Shown one piece after another: positions 38,096 through 46,604 of a DNA stretch of 64,000 nucleotides. How positions within the stretch are numbered: position 1 is the stretch's first letter; each line of letters begins with the position of its first letter. The notes beneath the pieces were generated by a model. The model was given only the letters and a program-made list of their open reading frames with translations. It was not told the origin of the DNA and made no database searches. The stretch spans positions 30,923-94,922 of the forward strand of contig SWDG01000001.1 of assembly GCA_005116965.1 (NCBI GenBank). Direction: 5' to 3'. The position numbers and the translations under genes are program-made. This stretch comes from Nitrospira sp. (GTDB taxonomy: Bacteria > Nitrospirota > Nitrospiria > Nitrospirales > Nitrospiraceae).

Positions 38096-39562
38096 TTGAA
38101 CATCGTGATGGCAGCCTCAGAAGCCGTTCCGTATGCCAAGACGGGTGGATTGGCCGACGTGGTCGGCGCGTTGGCGATCGAACTGACGAAGTTGGGGCAT
38201 CATGTGATATTGGTGATGCCCGATTACCGAGGTCGAGCAGCCGGTGAGTCTCGTCAATTGGCCATGCGACTTTCTATTCCGGTTGATGGGAAGCCTGTCG
38301 ATGTCACGGTAGAAGAAGAGAACGTACCGGTGACAGGTGCATTGCATCGGTTGCGAGTACTATTCGTTCGGTACGATCCCTATTTTGATCGCCCGGGGCT
38401 TTACCAACAAGACCATCACGATTATCCCGACAACCTCGAGCGGTTTATCCTCTTCTGCCGTGCGGTCCTCGAAATAGTGCGTGGGTTGATGGAAACCCGA
38501 GGAGAGAAGGTTGATGTGCTGCACTTGCACGATTGGCAGACGGCTTTGTGTGCAGTGTATCTGAAAACGCTTCCTCACGAGTATAGGGGACTCGATCAGC
38601 TGAAAGTGCTCTTGACCCTGCACAATATGGGATATCAAGGAATTTTCCCTGGCCAGCAGTTTACGAAGCTGGGGCTTCCTCCCTCACTGTTTTCCCCGAG
38701 TGGCCTCGAGTTCTATGGGTCGGTCAATTGTCTGAAGGGTGGCATCATTTTTTCAGATACTGTTTCCACGGTGAGTCCTACTTATGCGCAGGAGATCATG
38801 TCCGCAGAATATGGATGTGGTCTTGAAGGTGTGCTGGCAAGTCGTGCGGATGGTGTCAAAGGGATTACAAATGGTATCGATATCGATGCTTGGAACCCAG
38901 CGAGCGATTCCTACTTGCCGGCACAGTATACGGCTGCTGATTTGTCGGGGAAACGAGCATGCAAGCGAGCGCTACAGAGGGAGCTGAAACTGCCGAATCG
39001 TGATGTCCCCTTGTTGGCTGTGATCGGTCGGCTGACCTTTCAGAAGGGCTTTGATCTCTTAATAGATGTGATTCCAGAGCTTATGTCTTTAGACATACAA
39101 ACTGTCGTGCTTGGTACGGGGGATCACCATTTGGAACAGCAATTTATTGCAGCCCAAGCCAGATATCCTGATCGGATTGGCGTATGCCTTGGTTTTAATG
39201 AAGGGATGGCGCATCGCATTGAAGCTGGGTCAGACATGTTAATCATGCCGTCTCGCTATGAGCCATGTGGATTAAGTCAGCTGTATAGCCTTCGGTATGG
39301 CACGGTGCCTATTGTGCGCCGTACCGGAGGATTGGCGGATACCGTTATTCCCTTTCGACCTTCGACGGTCAAATCTGGACGTGCAACTGGTTTTCACTTC
39401 ATCGATGCTTCGACGGACTCTCTCCTCTCCGCGCTCGTACTCTCGCTTCATGTGTACAAAGAGCGGCAGACATGGCAATCCTTGATCTACACAGGAATGA
39501 AGGTTGACCTGTCTTGGGATCGATCAGCGAAACTCTATGTAGATTTATATCGAGGACCGTAG
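38096..39562 (+). CDS. glgA: Glycogen synthase (ADP-glucose type)
   Basis: 488 residues. The N-terminus MNIVMAASEAVPYAKTGGL fits the GT5 family and requires a TTG start at 38096, preceded by AGGAGGTG; ATG 38108 is the alternative. The KTGGL donor-site motif and the C-terminal EPCGLSQLYSLRYGTVPI are typical. It extends alpha-1,4-glucan from ADP-glucose. Together with glgB it indicates glycogen storage. It is the last gene of the housekeeping block. Confidence 0.95.
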   Translation: MNIVMAASEAVPYAKTGGLADVVGALAIELTKLGHHVILVMPDYRGRAAGESRQLAMRLSIPVDGKPVDVTVEEENVPVTGALHRLRVLFVRYDPYFDRPGLYQQDHHDYPDNLERFILFCRAVLEIVRGLMETRGEKVDVLHLHDWQTALCAVYLKTLPHEYRGLDQLKVLLTLHNMGYQGIFPGQQFTKLGLPPSLFSPSGLEFYGSVNCLKGGIIFSDTVSTVSPTYAQEIMSAEYGCGLEGVLASRADGVKGITNGIDIDAWNPASDSYLPAQYTAADLSGKRACKRALQRELKLPNRDVPLLAVIGRLTFQKGFDLLIDVIPELMSLDIQTVVLGTGDHHLEQQFIAAQARYPDRIGVCLGFNEGMAHRIEAGSDMLIMPSRYEPCGLSQLYSLRYGTVPIVRRTGGLADTVIPFRPSTVKSGRATGFHFIDASTDSLLSALVLSLHVYKERQTWQSLIYTGMKVDLSWDRSAKLYVDLYRGP

Positions 39563-39578
39563 GGAGGCAAAAAGAGAA

Positions 39579-40091
39579 CTAACGAGCGTTGAAGGAAACG
39601 TTGACCCCATGCCCAAGTTTGGCCAGCAACGTCTTTGCCTTTAGGACGTAATAGGAACTTTCTTCCTTATGAAGCTTGATGACCGAGACCAGAAGGTCAC
39701 GAGCGATATCAGTCTGTCCTTGACTAAAAGCGAGCTCTCCGGTGTGTAGGGCACAAGCGGCAGCCATCGCCTCCACATCGACTGCTACCCGACTCGTTGG
39801 ATTGGCTACTAGTCGCTCAAGGTGAGTTGGCAGCGGCAAGACAAACCCTTCGCGTGCCTCTACTATCTGGCTAGCTGAACGCAGTTGCGTCAGATCTGAA
39901 GTTGCCTGGGCTAAGTTAGCGGTTGATTTACAATCGGCATAGGTATTCCACAGTGACATGAAGCCGCTATTTTTCAGTTCGGTTATTTGGGATGAAGGAC
40001 CGGTTGTACAACCTGAAGAAAGGACTACTGCCCCTAATAACCCCAGCACCAAGCCTTTTGTGAGCATACCGCAGTTCATGTCATCCACCAT
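39579..40091 (-). CDS. Predicted lipoprotein with TPR-like C-terminus
   Basis: 170 residues. The signal MLTKGLVLGLLGAVVLSSGC has a good lipobox. The mature protein contains helical pairs (AACALHTGELAFSQGQTDIA and LLVSVIKLHKEE) resembling a degenerate TPR. It is convergent with glgA and separated by 16 bases. It may belong to the EPS region that follows; no family is recognised. Confidence 0.6.
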   Translation of the reverse strand: MVDDMNCGMLTKGLVLGLLGAVVLSSGCTTGPSSQITELKNSGFMSLWNTYADCKSTANLAQATSDLTQLRSASQIVEAREGFVLPLPTHLERLVANPTSRVAVDVEAMAAACALHTGELAFSQGQTDIARDLLVSVIKLHKEESSYYVLKAKTLLAKLGHGVNVSFNAR

Positions 40092-40274
40092 CCATCAATG
40101 GTATTCTGACAAGCAAATCATAGGCCATGTAAATATGCTCTGTAACTGCAATTGAAATAAGAAATATTTCTGGAATCATCTGGGTTGAATTGTGTCAATC
40201 TCAACTCACTGTTGCGCTATTGACACAGCTGGAGAAGCTCGAAAAATAGGGAAGGCCTAAATTAGGTAAGAGCG

Positions 40275-40883
40275 TCAAGAGTTGAAGATGTGAACGAGAA
40301 TTCCAGTACGGGTGGTCGCGTTGGTCTTTCGCATGATGTGCTTAATGTGTTCTTTGACCGTTTGTTCAGTGATCAGGAGGGCATTAGCAATTTCCTTATT
40401 GGTCCATCCCTTTGCCAGATGTTCAACGACTGACTGCTCGCGGTTAGTCAACTGAAAACGTTCTCGAGCATGTTCGGTATTGAGGTTTTGTTTTCGCCCC
40501 AACTCTTCCATGGTAACCACAAGCCTGGCGTTTTGGATACCTCCTCGATCTGGTAAACCGAAGCCTCTCAGAAGGATAGGCTGATTAGGATCGCCTGTCA
40601 CACGCTTGAGTTCGAATTGTTCCCAATCCTTGGCCTCTGTGCGTATGTGAAGAGCTTTAATGATTTCCGAACAAAGCTCAGTTAGGGCTGTCGGGAGGAC
40701 TCCATGCGCTGAAATCGTGGTAGTTCTTCCATGCTCGACGGCATTGATCTTTTTGGCGAGTTCTGTAGCTTGTCGATTCATATGTAGGAGTTGCATAGAT
40801 GCCGATAGCACCACTATCCCAGATCCTGCCCGCTGATCAGCAAGAGCATCCGTTTGATCAATACCTTTAACTGGTTCTGGCAT
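40275..40883 (-). CDS. LuxR-type (GerE domain) transcription regulator
   Basis: 202 residues. The C-terminal LuxR/GerE helix-turn-helix is clear (LTNREQSVVEHLAKGWTNKE, then TEQTVKEHIKHIMRKT). The N-terminal part (VVLSASMQLLHMNRQATELAKK) resembles a PAS sensing domain. There is no receiver domain, so it is not a canonical two-component regulator. It is divergent from the PilZ gene and sits at the head of the EPS locus, so it is a plausible regulator of it. Confidence 0.85.
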   Translation of the reverse strand: MPEPVKGIDQTDALADQRAGSGIVVLSASMQLLHMNRQATELAKKINAVEHGRTTTISAHGVLPTALTELCSEIIKALHIRTEAKDWEQFELKRVTGDPNQPILLRGFGLPDRGGIQNARLVVTMEELGRKQNLNTEHARERFQLTNREQSVVEHLAKGWTNKEIANALLITEQTVKEHIKHIMRKTNATTRTGILVHIFNS

Positions 40884-41218
40884 AATACGATTTAGGGCAT
40901 CACAAGACGGTGGAAACTAGTGTAGTATCGAGCCTCAGTAATAAATGGCTTAACTTGACCGCAAACAAGCTTAGGATACAGGAATAATACCTAACCCTTT
41001 CGAGGGTGTCAACATATACCTTTGGGAAAGCAGCCTACGTCATCGGTATTGTTGATTCTGGAAGCGATCCTTAATATTCCACACATTAGGTCTGTGGTCA
41101 GGTTAGGGAGCTAGTTTGAGCATCACCTTGCTGAATGCTGGATAGCCCATATGCAGGTTAAGATCGCAGATTTAATAGGAAAAGTCCTACAACGATTTCT
41201 ATATGAGGGGGGAAAGGA
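40884..41218. promoter_or_regulatory. Divergent intergenic region between LuxR-type and PilZ genes
   Basis: 335 bases without a gene, expected to contain promoters for both. A short perfect hairpin ACCCT-TTCG-AGGGT (40994-41007) has a UUCG-type tetraloop. A purine-rich ribosome site (GAGGGGGGAAAGGA) precedes the PilZ start. No promoter boxes could be assigned with confidence. Confidence 0.4.
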
Positions 41219-41572
41219 ATGGATGTGAAGCCAATGGAATGGGAGTGGCCGATAAGGGATAGCTATGAAAACCATAGTGAGCGGGCGGCACTGCTGAGGC
41301 CAATTCTTTATGAGATGACAGCGCTAGAGGCAGGGAATGCTAATCTTGTTAAGGGGGGGAAAGCGCTATCGCTGAATATTAGTAGCGGAGGTATGTTGGT
41401 TCTTATGGATCAAGCCCCGGATATTAAGCAGGTATTGAAAGTCTATGTGCCGACACCCATAACGATTGCTGACACACCAACGCTTGCTGAGGTACGCTGG
41501 ACAAGAAAGCTTCCGATTAGAGAGTCAAGTAGCCATGTCACCTATTTCGTAGGACTTAAGTTCATGTTCTAG
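41219..41572 (+). CDS. PilZ domain protein
   Basis: 117 residues. The PilZ pattern is present in reduced form: an Arg-rich segment (SERAALLRPI), then LSLNISSGGMLVL corresponding to the D/NxSxxG motif, and a final VGLKFMF strand. PilZ domains bind cyclic di-GMP. The first Arg motif is weak (RAALLRP rather than RxxxR), so binding is uncertain. It starts the EPS region and is divergent from a LuxR-type gene. Confidence 0.72.
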   Translation: MDVKPMEWEWPIRDSYENHSERAALLRPILYEMTALEAGNANLVKGGKALSLNISSGGMLVLMDQAPDIKQVLKVYVPTPITIADTPTLAEVRWTRKLPIRESSSHVTYFVGLKFMF

Positions 41573-42086
41573 GTTCCCTTGCACGCACTGGCCGTTTCCC
41601 AAGTTTAGGAGGTGTCAAGCAAGAGGATCGAGTATCATGCGTAGGTCTCTAATCGAGATTTGCACCACCGTACTTTGGATATCTAGGCAATCCACAAGCT
41701 GGTACTTTTGCGGTGAGGGTCACCAGTCTTCTGGTGGCTCATGCCAAAAGACTAAGGCTTAGACATACAGAAGTCTAAGAGGAGGTCTCAACCCAACGAC
41801 GTATCATTCACGTTGTCCTGTGACGAGGAAGGAGCCGTATCGGCAGGGTGAAAGTTTTGGGCTGCTGGTGTATGTGTTGATCGAGGGGGGTTCCCCAGGA
41901 AGAATAGTCGTTGTTTTGTGAAGACTGTCTCTCATGTCAAGTTGACTTGGAGAGCATAGTTTATTAGAAACTCAAAGATCCGGTGGATGCCGGTATGGCG
42001 GTAGCATGCTGAGGCTTCAGATCACGCAGATGAGAGGCGTGACCTATTGAACGATTCATTCTACAATCAGATTGAGATGTTGTGAG
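41573..42086. promoter_or_regulatory. Long hairpin-rich leader upstream of EPS genes
   Basis: 514 bases with no credible gene. It contains perfect hairpins: CACCAG-TCTT-CTGGTG (41721-41736, flanked by pairing GAG/CTC), CTTAGAC-8 nt-GTCTAAG (41758-41779), and CTCTC-4-CAAGT-TG-ACTTG-GAGAG (41929-41954). The spacing suggests a structured transcript leader. The known GEMM cyclic di-GMP riboswitch pattern was looked for by eye and not recognised. Confidence 0.4.
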
Positions 42087-42574
42087 ATGCAATGGTATGT
42101 ACTTATTCCCAAAGTCAAACTATGAAAAGCAAGTTGAGCAGATTATCCTAACTGTATACGAGTGGAGTGTTTCTTATCACTGTTGCAATAACAGAGAATT
42201 ATTTGATGCAAGGTAAGTGCTGTACCTGCTGTTCTGTTTCAGAGTATCTACATTTTCTGAATCAATCTATTTGAAGCACTATCATGAGCGGTGACGCATA
42301 CCAGAGGAGTTTGGAGTAACCTCTCTAGAGGTCGAGATTGCGATCGATTGATGTTCCATAAAGGAAGAAGGGGAAGCCCTGAAGCTCACGTACAGGAGAG
42401 GCCGAAGGAGCTAAGTGCGGTCAACTTGCCCAAATGAAGGATGGCCCATTCGTCGGACTTGAGGCCGAGTTTATTCGAGAGGTGTTTGGGCATCAAAGAG
42501 CGATGGTGCTTCTGCGCACAATCGCGATCCAGGTACGAGTTGTGATTGAGATCAGCCAATTAGCTCCAAGATGA
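42087..42574 (+). pseudogene. Decayed NusG/RfaH/LoaP-like antiterminator gene
   Basis: ATG 42087 begins MQWYVLI, the typical NusG N-terminal (NGN) start, but one extra base near 42108 shifts the frame. The next frame continues PKSNYEKQVEQ, again NGN-like. Stops interrupt all frames in the middle. From 42383 to the TGA at 42572-42574 a frame encodes a clear KOW domain: MKDGPFVGLEAEF, then RAMVLLRTIAIQVRVVI. The total span of 488 bases (about 162 codons) matches specialised NusG paralogues, which often sit at the head of polysaccharide operons and prevent early termination. It cannot make a full product as read. Confidence 0.78.
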
Positions 42575-42676
42575 TGCGGCGGGAACTCCGTAGAATCCGA
42601 TCGTCGATTCGTTCTTGAAAGCTTTCGATCGAGGATCCCTTTCAAGTGTTGGAGCCTGATGGAGGAGGAGATGAGC

Positions 42677-43450
42677 ATGAAGGCAGTAATCCTAGCAGGA
42701 GGATGGGGAACTCGACTATCCGAAGAGACCACTCAGCGACCGAAACCAATGGTGGAAATCGGTGGAAAACCGATCCTGTGGCATATTATGAAGATTTATG
42801 CCGCTCACGGGATAAAGGAATTTGTTATCGGTCTTGGCTACAAGGGAGAGATGATCAAAGAATATTTTCTCAACTTCTATGCCTTCAATAAAGATATTTC
42901 AGTCGATCTTGGGAGTGGAAAGACGACGATTCATGACGGAAAACGGCACGAAGACTGGAAGGTGCATCTCGTCGATACTGGTCTGCACACTCAGACGGGA
43001 GGCCGGCTTAAACAGCTCAAAAAATGGATAGGCGAGAATGAAACGTTTCTGTTTACGTATGGAGACGGGGTCTCAGATGTCGATATTCAAGCTACCATTA
43101 AGTTTCATAAGGCTCACGGAAAGCTGGCCACCGTAACGTCCGTCCTGCCTCCTGCACGATTCGGTCGGCTTGTGTTCGATCACGATCATATCATCGACTT
43201 TAGTGAGAAACCTCATGGCGAGGAAGGCTGGATCAATGGCGGCTTCTATGTCCTCGATCATAAAGCCATCGATTACATTAAAGATGATGAGACTGTGTGG
43301 GAAAGGGATCCCATCCAGCAGCTCACGAAAGATAATCAATTGATGGGCTATCGGCATGATCGTTTCTGGTCCTGTATGGATACGCTGAAAGAGAAGAATT
43401 ATTTGGAGGAGCTCTGGCAGTCGTCAAAGGCTCCTTGGAAGGTATGGTAA
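42677..43450 (+). CDS. rfbF: Glucose-1-phosphate cytidylyltransferase
   Basis: 257 residues from ATG 42677, with GGAGGAGGAG just upstream. The nucleotidyltransferase signature AGGWGTRLSEETTQRPKPM and the family segments FTYGDGVSDVDI and WINGGFYVLD are diagnostic for RfbF. It makes CDP-glucose from CTP and glucose-1-phosphate, the precursor for CDP-linked deoxy sugars. A canonical CDP-glucose 4,6-dehydratase (RfbG) is not found next to it; the next gene is another SDR. First complete gene of the sugar cluster. Confidence 0.94.
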   Translation: MKAVILAGGWGTRLSEETTQRPKPMVEIGGKPILWHIMKIYAAHGIKEFVIGLGYKGEMIKEYFLNFYAFNKDISVDLGSGKTTIHDGKRHEDWKVHLVDTGLHTQTGGRLKQLKKWIGENETFLFTYGDGVSDVDIQATIKFHKAHGKLATVTSVLPPARFGRLVFDHDHIIDFSEKPHGEEGWINGGFYVLDHKAIDYIKDDETVWERDPIQQLTKDNQLMGYRHDRFWSCMDTLKEKNYLEELWQSSKAPWKVW

Positions 43451-43697
43451 AGCGATTAATTTTCAGATCATTGCATACCCTTATCATCCATAAAGTCACT
43501 AATTGGAAAGGGCTGAGAAAGTCTGGAGGCGCAGCAGTTATTCCAGGAAGAGAAAGCTTGGAGTAGATTGAGTCTTGAGAGAGCCTAGCATTCGGCTCAT
43601 TTGGCAAATGCTGTCTCACTCGGTCATTCCAGTAATGGTCTCGGTGCTTAGGCTGTGTCGGTTGCAAAAACAGGGCGCTTAAACAAAGGGGTTGGGC

Positions 43698-44756
43698 ATG
43701 AAGATTCTAGTTACAGGCAACATGGGCTATGTTGGTCCATTAGTATTCCGTCGTTTGCGAGAATCCCACCCTCGAGCAATGCTTATCGGTTACGATGCGG
43801 GTTACTTTGCGCACTGTTTAACAGGTGCGTCTCGACTTCCTGAAAGTCTGGCCGATCAGCAATATTTCGGGGATATCCGACAGGTTCCTGCGAAGATCCT
43901 GGAAGAAGTCGACGCTATCGTACATCTCTGCGCCATCTCAAACGATCCTATGGGTGCCACGTTTGAAAAGGTCACCCTCGATATAAACCACCGAGCGAGT
44001 ATCGATCTTGCTGAGAAAGCAAAGCGAGCAGGCGTAAAGAAGTTTGTGTTTGCTTCGAGCTGTAGTGTGTACGGATTTGCTGAAGGTGGTCCCCGCCGAG
44101 AGGAGGATGCGCTGAATCCACTTACGGCGTATGCCAAATCGAAAGTTCAAACAGAGCAGGATCTGGCATTACTTGCATCAGAAGGCTTCATAGCGACCTG
44201 TCTCCGGTTTGCCACAGCATGCGGCATGAGTGATCGGCTGCGATTGGATCTTGTGTTGAATGATTTTGTGGCTGGCGCGCTTGCATCAAAACGCATCAAT
44301 ATTTTGAGTGATGGGACACCATGGCGCCCCTTGATTCACGTGAAAGATATGGCAAGAGCAATTGATTGGGCCGTGCAGCGAGATCCTCGAGATGGTGGGT
44401 CTTTTCTGACAGTCAACGTGGGTAGCGATGCATGGAATTATCAGGTGAAGGATTTGGCGGCAGCTGTAGCCAATCTTGTTCCGAACGTCGAGGTGCTGAT
44501 CAATAAAGATGCGCAACCAGATAAGCGCTCATATCGAGTGAACTTTGACAAGTTCTCGAAGCTAGCGCAGGGATTTCTTCCTATGGTTGACCTTCAGAGT
44601 GCTGTGAAGGATCTCCGTGATGGACTCATGGCCATGCAGTTTCGTGACCATGAGTTCCGAACGGGTGAGTTGATCCGACTCGTCACGCTAAAACGATTGC
44701 GGGAGAGTGGGCAACTGACAGACGACTTTGTGTGGAAAGAGCGAAGCAATGCTTGA
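43698..44756 (+). CDS. NAD-dependent epimerase/dehydratase (extended SDR)
   Basis: 352 residues from ATG 43698. The NAD-binding motif GNMGYVG and the active-site elements Ser in FASSCSVYG and Tyr-x-x-x-Lys in AYAKSK are present. The family acts on nucleotide sugars (epimerisation, dehydration or reduction). It lies after rfbF across a 247-base gap without other coding sequence and before a sugar C-methyltransferase. Acting on the CDP-sugar made by RfbF is a reasonable inference. Confidence 0.85.
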   Translation: MKILVTGNMGYVGPLVFRRLRESHPRAMLIGYDAGYFAHCLTGASRLPESLADQQYFGDIRQVPAKILEEVDAIVHLCAISNDPMGATFEKVTLDINHRASIDLAEKAKRAGVKKFVFASSCSVYGFAEGGPRREEDALNPLTAYAKSKVQTEQDLALLASEGFIATCLRFATACGMSDRLRLDLVLNDFVAGALASKRINILSDGTPWRPLIHVKDMARAIDWAVQRDPRDGGSFLTVNVGSDAWNYQVKDLAAAVANLVPNVEVLINKDAQPDKRSYRVNFDKFSKLAQGFLPMVDLQSAVKDLRDGLMAMQFRDHEFRTGELIRLVTLKRLRESGQLTDDFVWKERSNA

Positions 44757-44829
44757 TAGTACGGTTGGTCGTCACATCGCATATTGAGCAACAGCCCATT
44801 ATTCTTTTCTAGTAGGAGGGCAAAGCAAC

Positions 44830-46065
44830 ATGGGGCAATCAGGGTGTCGGTCTTGCGGTGCGACGCTTGAGCGTACGTTCATCGATCTTGGTATGTCTCC
44901 ATTGGCCAATTCCTACATTAAGCCAGACCAGTTGAATCGTATGGAGCCCTTTTATCCATTGCACGTCTATGTGTGTGAGAAGTGCTTGCTGGTTCAGCTG
45001 AAGCAATTCGCAGCGCCGCACGATATTTTTTCCGACTACGCGTATTTTTCATCATTTTCAGATTCCTGGCTGGCGCACGCGAAAGCCTATGTTGATATGA
45101 TCGTGGGTCGATTCGGATTGGATCGCAGTTCCAAGGTTGTGGAGATTGCCAGTAACGACGGATATCTTTTGCAGAACTTCGTGTCACGCGGTATCCCTGT
45201 GTTGGGAGTCGAGCCTGCTTCCAATATCGCTGAAGTGGCGAAGAAGAAGGGGATTCAGACGAAAGTGGCCTTCTTCGGAGAGAACACGGCCCGGGATGTA
45301 GCTGCTGACGGATGGGCTGCCGATTTGATCATTGGGAACAATGTGCTGGCCCATGTCCCGGATCTGAATGATTTTGTGAATGGGCTTAAAGTGCTGCTGA
45401 AACCAACGGGCCTGATTACTATGGAATTCCCTCATCTGTTGCAGCTGATGCAACAGAACCAGTTTGACACCATCTATCACGAACATTTTTCTTATTTTTC
45501 GTTCTTGGCGGTCGAACAGGTGTTTGCTCGTCATGGAATGACACTGTTCGATGTTGAGGAGCTGTCGACTCATGGTGGCTCTCTGCGAATCTATGCGTGC
45601 CACAATGACGATATCTCCAAGCCGGTACAGACACGAGCAAAGGAACTGAAATCGCGAGAAGAAACCGCCGGATTTGGCCGGCTGAATCACTATCTGTCAT
45701 TTGGTCCGCGCGTTGAGGCGACGAAGCGGAAGGTCCTGTCCTTTCTCATCTCTGCGAAGCAGGAGGGCAAACACGTTGTAGGGTATGGGGCTCCAGCAAA
45801 GGGGAACACGTTGCTCAACTATTGCGGAGTTCGGACGGACCTCATTGACTACACGGTAGACCGGAGCCCACATAAGCAAGGGCATTTTCTCCCTGGCGTG
45901 CATATTCCGATTTATGGGCCGGAACGAGTGCGCGACACACGTCCTGACTATCTCCTGATTCTGCCCTGGAATATTCGAGAGGAAGTCATGCAGCAGATGA
46001 GCTTCATCCGGGAGTGGGGAGGAAAGTTTGTCGTTCCGATTCCTGAGGTACAAGTGCATTCATGA
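44830..46065 (+). CDS. Nucleotide-sugar C-methyltransferase (TylCIII/NovU-like)
   Basis: 411 residues in three parts: an N-terminal zinc motif (CRSCGATL ... CEKCLL), a SAM-binding domain (VVEIASNDGYLLQNF, EPASN), and the C-terminal domain typical of sugar C-methyltransferases (HVVGYGAPAKGNTLLNY, VHIPIYGPE). This architecture adds a methyl branch to a keto-sugar in antibiotic and O-antigen sugars. GGAGGG precedes the ATG. Its end overlaps the next gene by four bases. Confidence 0.9.
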   Translation: MGQSGCRSCGATLERTFIDLGMSPLANSYIKPDQLNRMEPFYPLHVYVCEKCLLVQLKQFAAPHDIFSDYAYFSSFSDSWLAHAKAYVDMIVGRFGLDRSSKVVEIASNDGYLLQNFVSRGIPVLGVEPASNIAEVAKKKGIQTKVAFFGENTARDVAADGWAADLIIGNNVLAHVPDLNDFVNGLKVLLKPTGLITMEFPHLLQLMQQNQFDTIYHEHFSYFSFLAVEQVFARHGMTLFDVEELSTHGGSLRIYACHNDDISKPVQTRAKELKSREETAGFGRLNHYLSFGPRVEATKRKVLSFLISAKQEGKHVVGYGAPAKGNTLLNYCGVRTDLIDYTVDRSPHKQGHFLPGVHIPIYGPERVRDTRPDYLLILPWNIREEVMQQMSFIREWGGKFVVPIPEVQVHS

Positions 46066-46604
46066 TTTTCACAGAAACCGCCCTCAAAGATGTCTTCTTG
46101 ATCGATCCTGAGCCGGTACGAGATGAGCGGGGAATGTTCGCGAGAACCTGGTGCCAACGGGAGTTTGAGGCGCACGGGATTTCGGCCAGGTGGGTGCAGT
46201 CAAGTGTTTCGGTGAACCGCCAGAAAGGCACTATGCGCGGGCTTCACTCTAAATCAAATGCGGAAGTAAGGTTGGTTCGTTGCACGGCTGGAGCCATCTA
46301 CGATGTCATCGTTGACTTGCGACCTGCATCACCGACGTACTGTCAGTATGTCGGGATCACGCTCTCGGCGGACAATCACCGGGCTGTCTATGTTCCGGAA
46401 TATTGTGCCCATGGGTTTCTCACACTCGAACAAGACAGCCAAGTGTTGTACTACATGTCGGAGTTCTATGCGCCTGCTAACGAGCGAGGATTTCGCTGGG
46501 ATGACCCTGGCTTCAAGATTGTCTGGCCTGCGCCCATTGTGGTCATGTCGGAGAAAGATCGAACGTGGCCAGCATTTCACAAGGATCATGCACTGCCATC
46601 ATGA
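46062..46604 (+). CDS. RmlC-like nucleotide-sugar 3,5-epimerase
   Basis: 180 residues of the RmlC cupin family. The conserved MRGLHSK (catalytic His region), RCTAGAIYDVIVDLR, VPEYCAHGFLTLE and FRWDDPGFKIVWP are all present. It epimerises a 4-keto sugar at C3 and/or C5. RmlB and RmlD are not in the locus, so it need not make dTDP-rhamnose; a CDP-linked substrate fits the neighbours. ATGA overlaps link it to both flanking genes. Confidence 0.88.
   Translation: MIFTETALKDVFLIDPEPVRDERGMFARTWCQREFEAHGISARWVQSSVSVNRQKGTMRGLHSKSNAEVRLVRCTAGAIYDVIVDLRPASPTYCQYVGITLSADNHRAVYVPEYCAHGFLTLEQDSQVLYYMSEFYAPANERGFRWDDPGFKIVWPAPIVVMSEKDRTWPAFHKDHALPS

Noticed and set aside
41573..42086. A GEMM-type cyclic di-GMP riboswitch in the EPS leader.
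   Set aside because: The conserved GEMM core was not found by eye; only unrelated hairpins are present.
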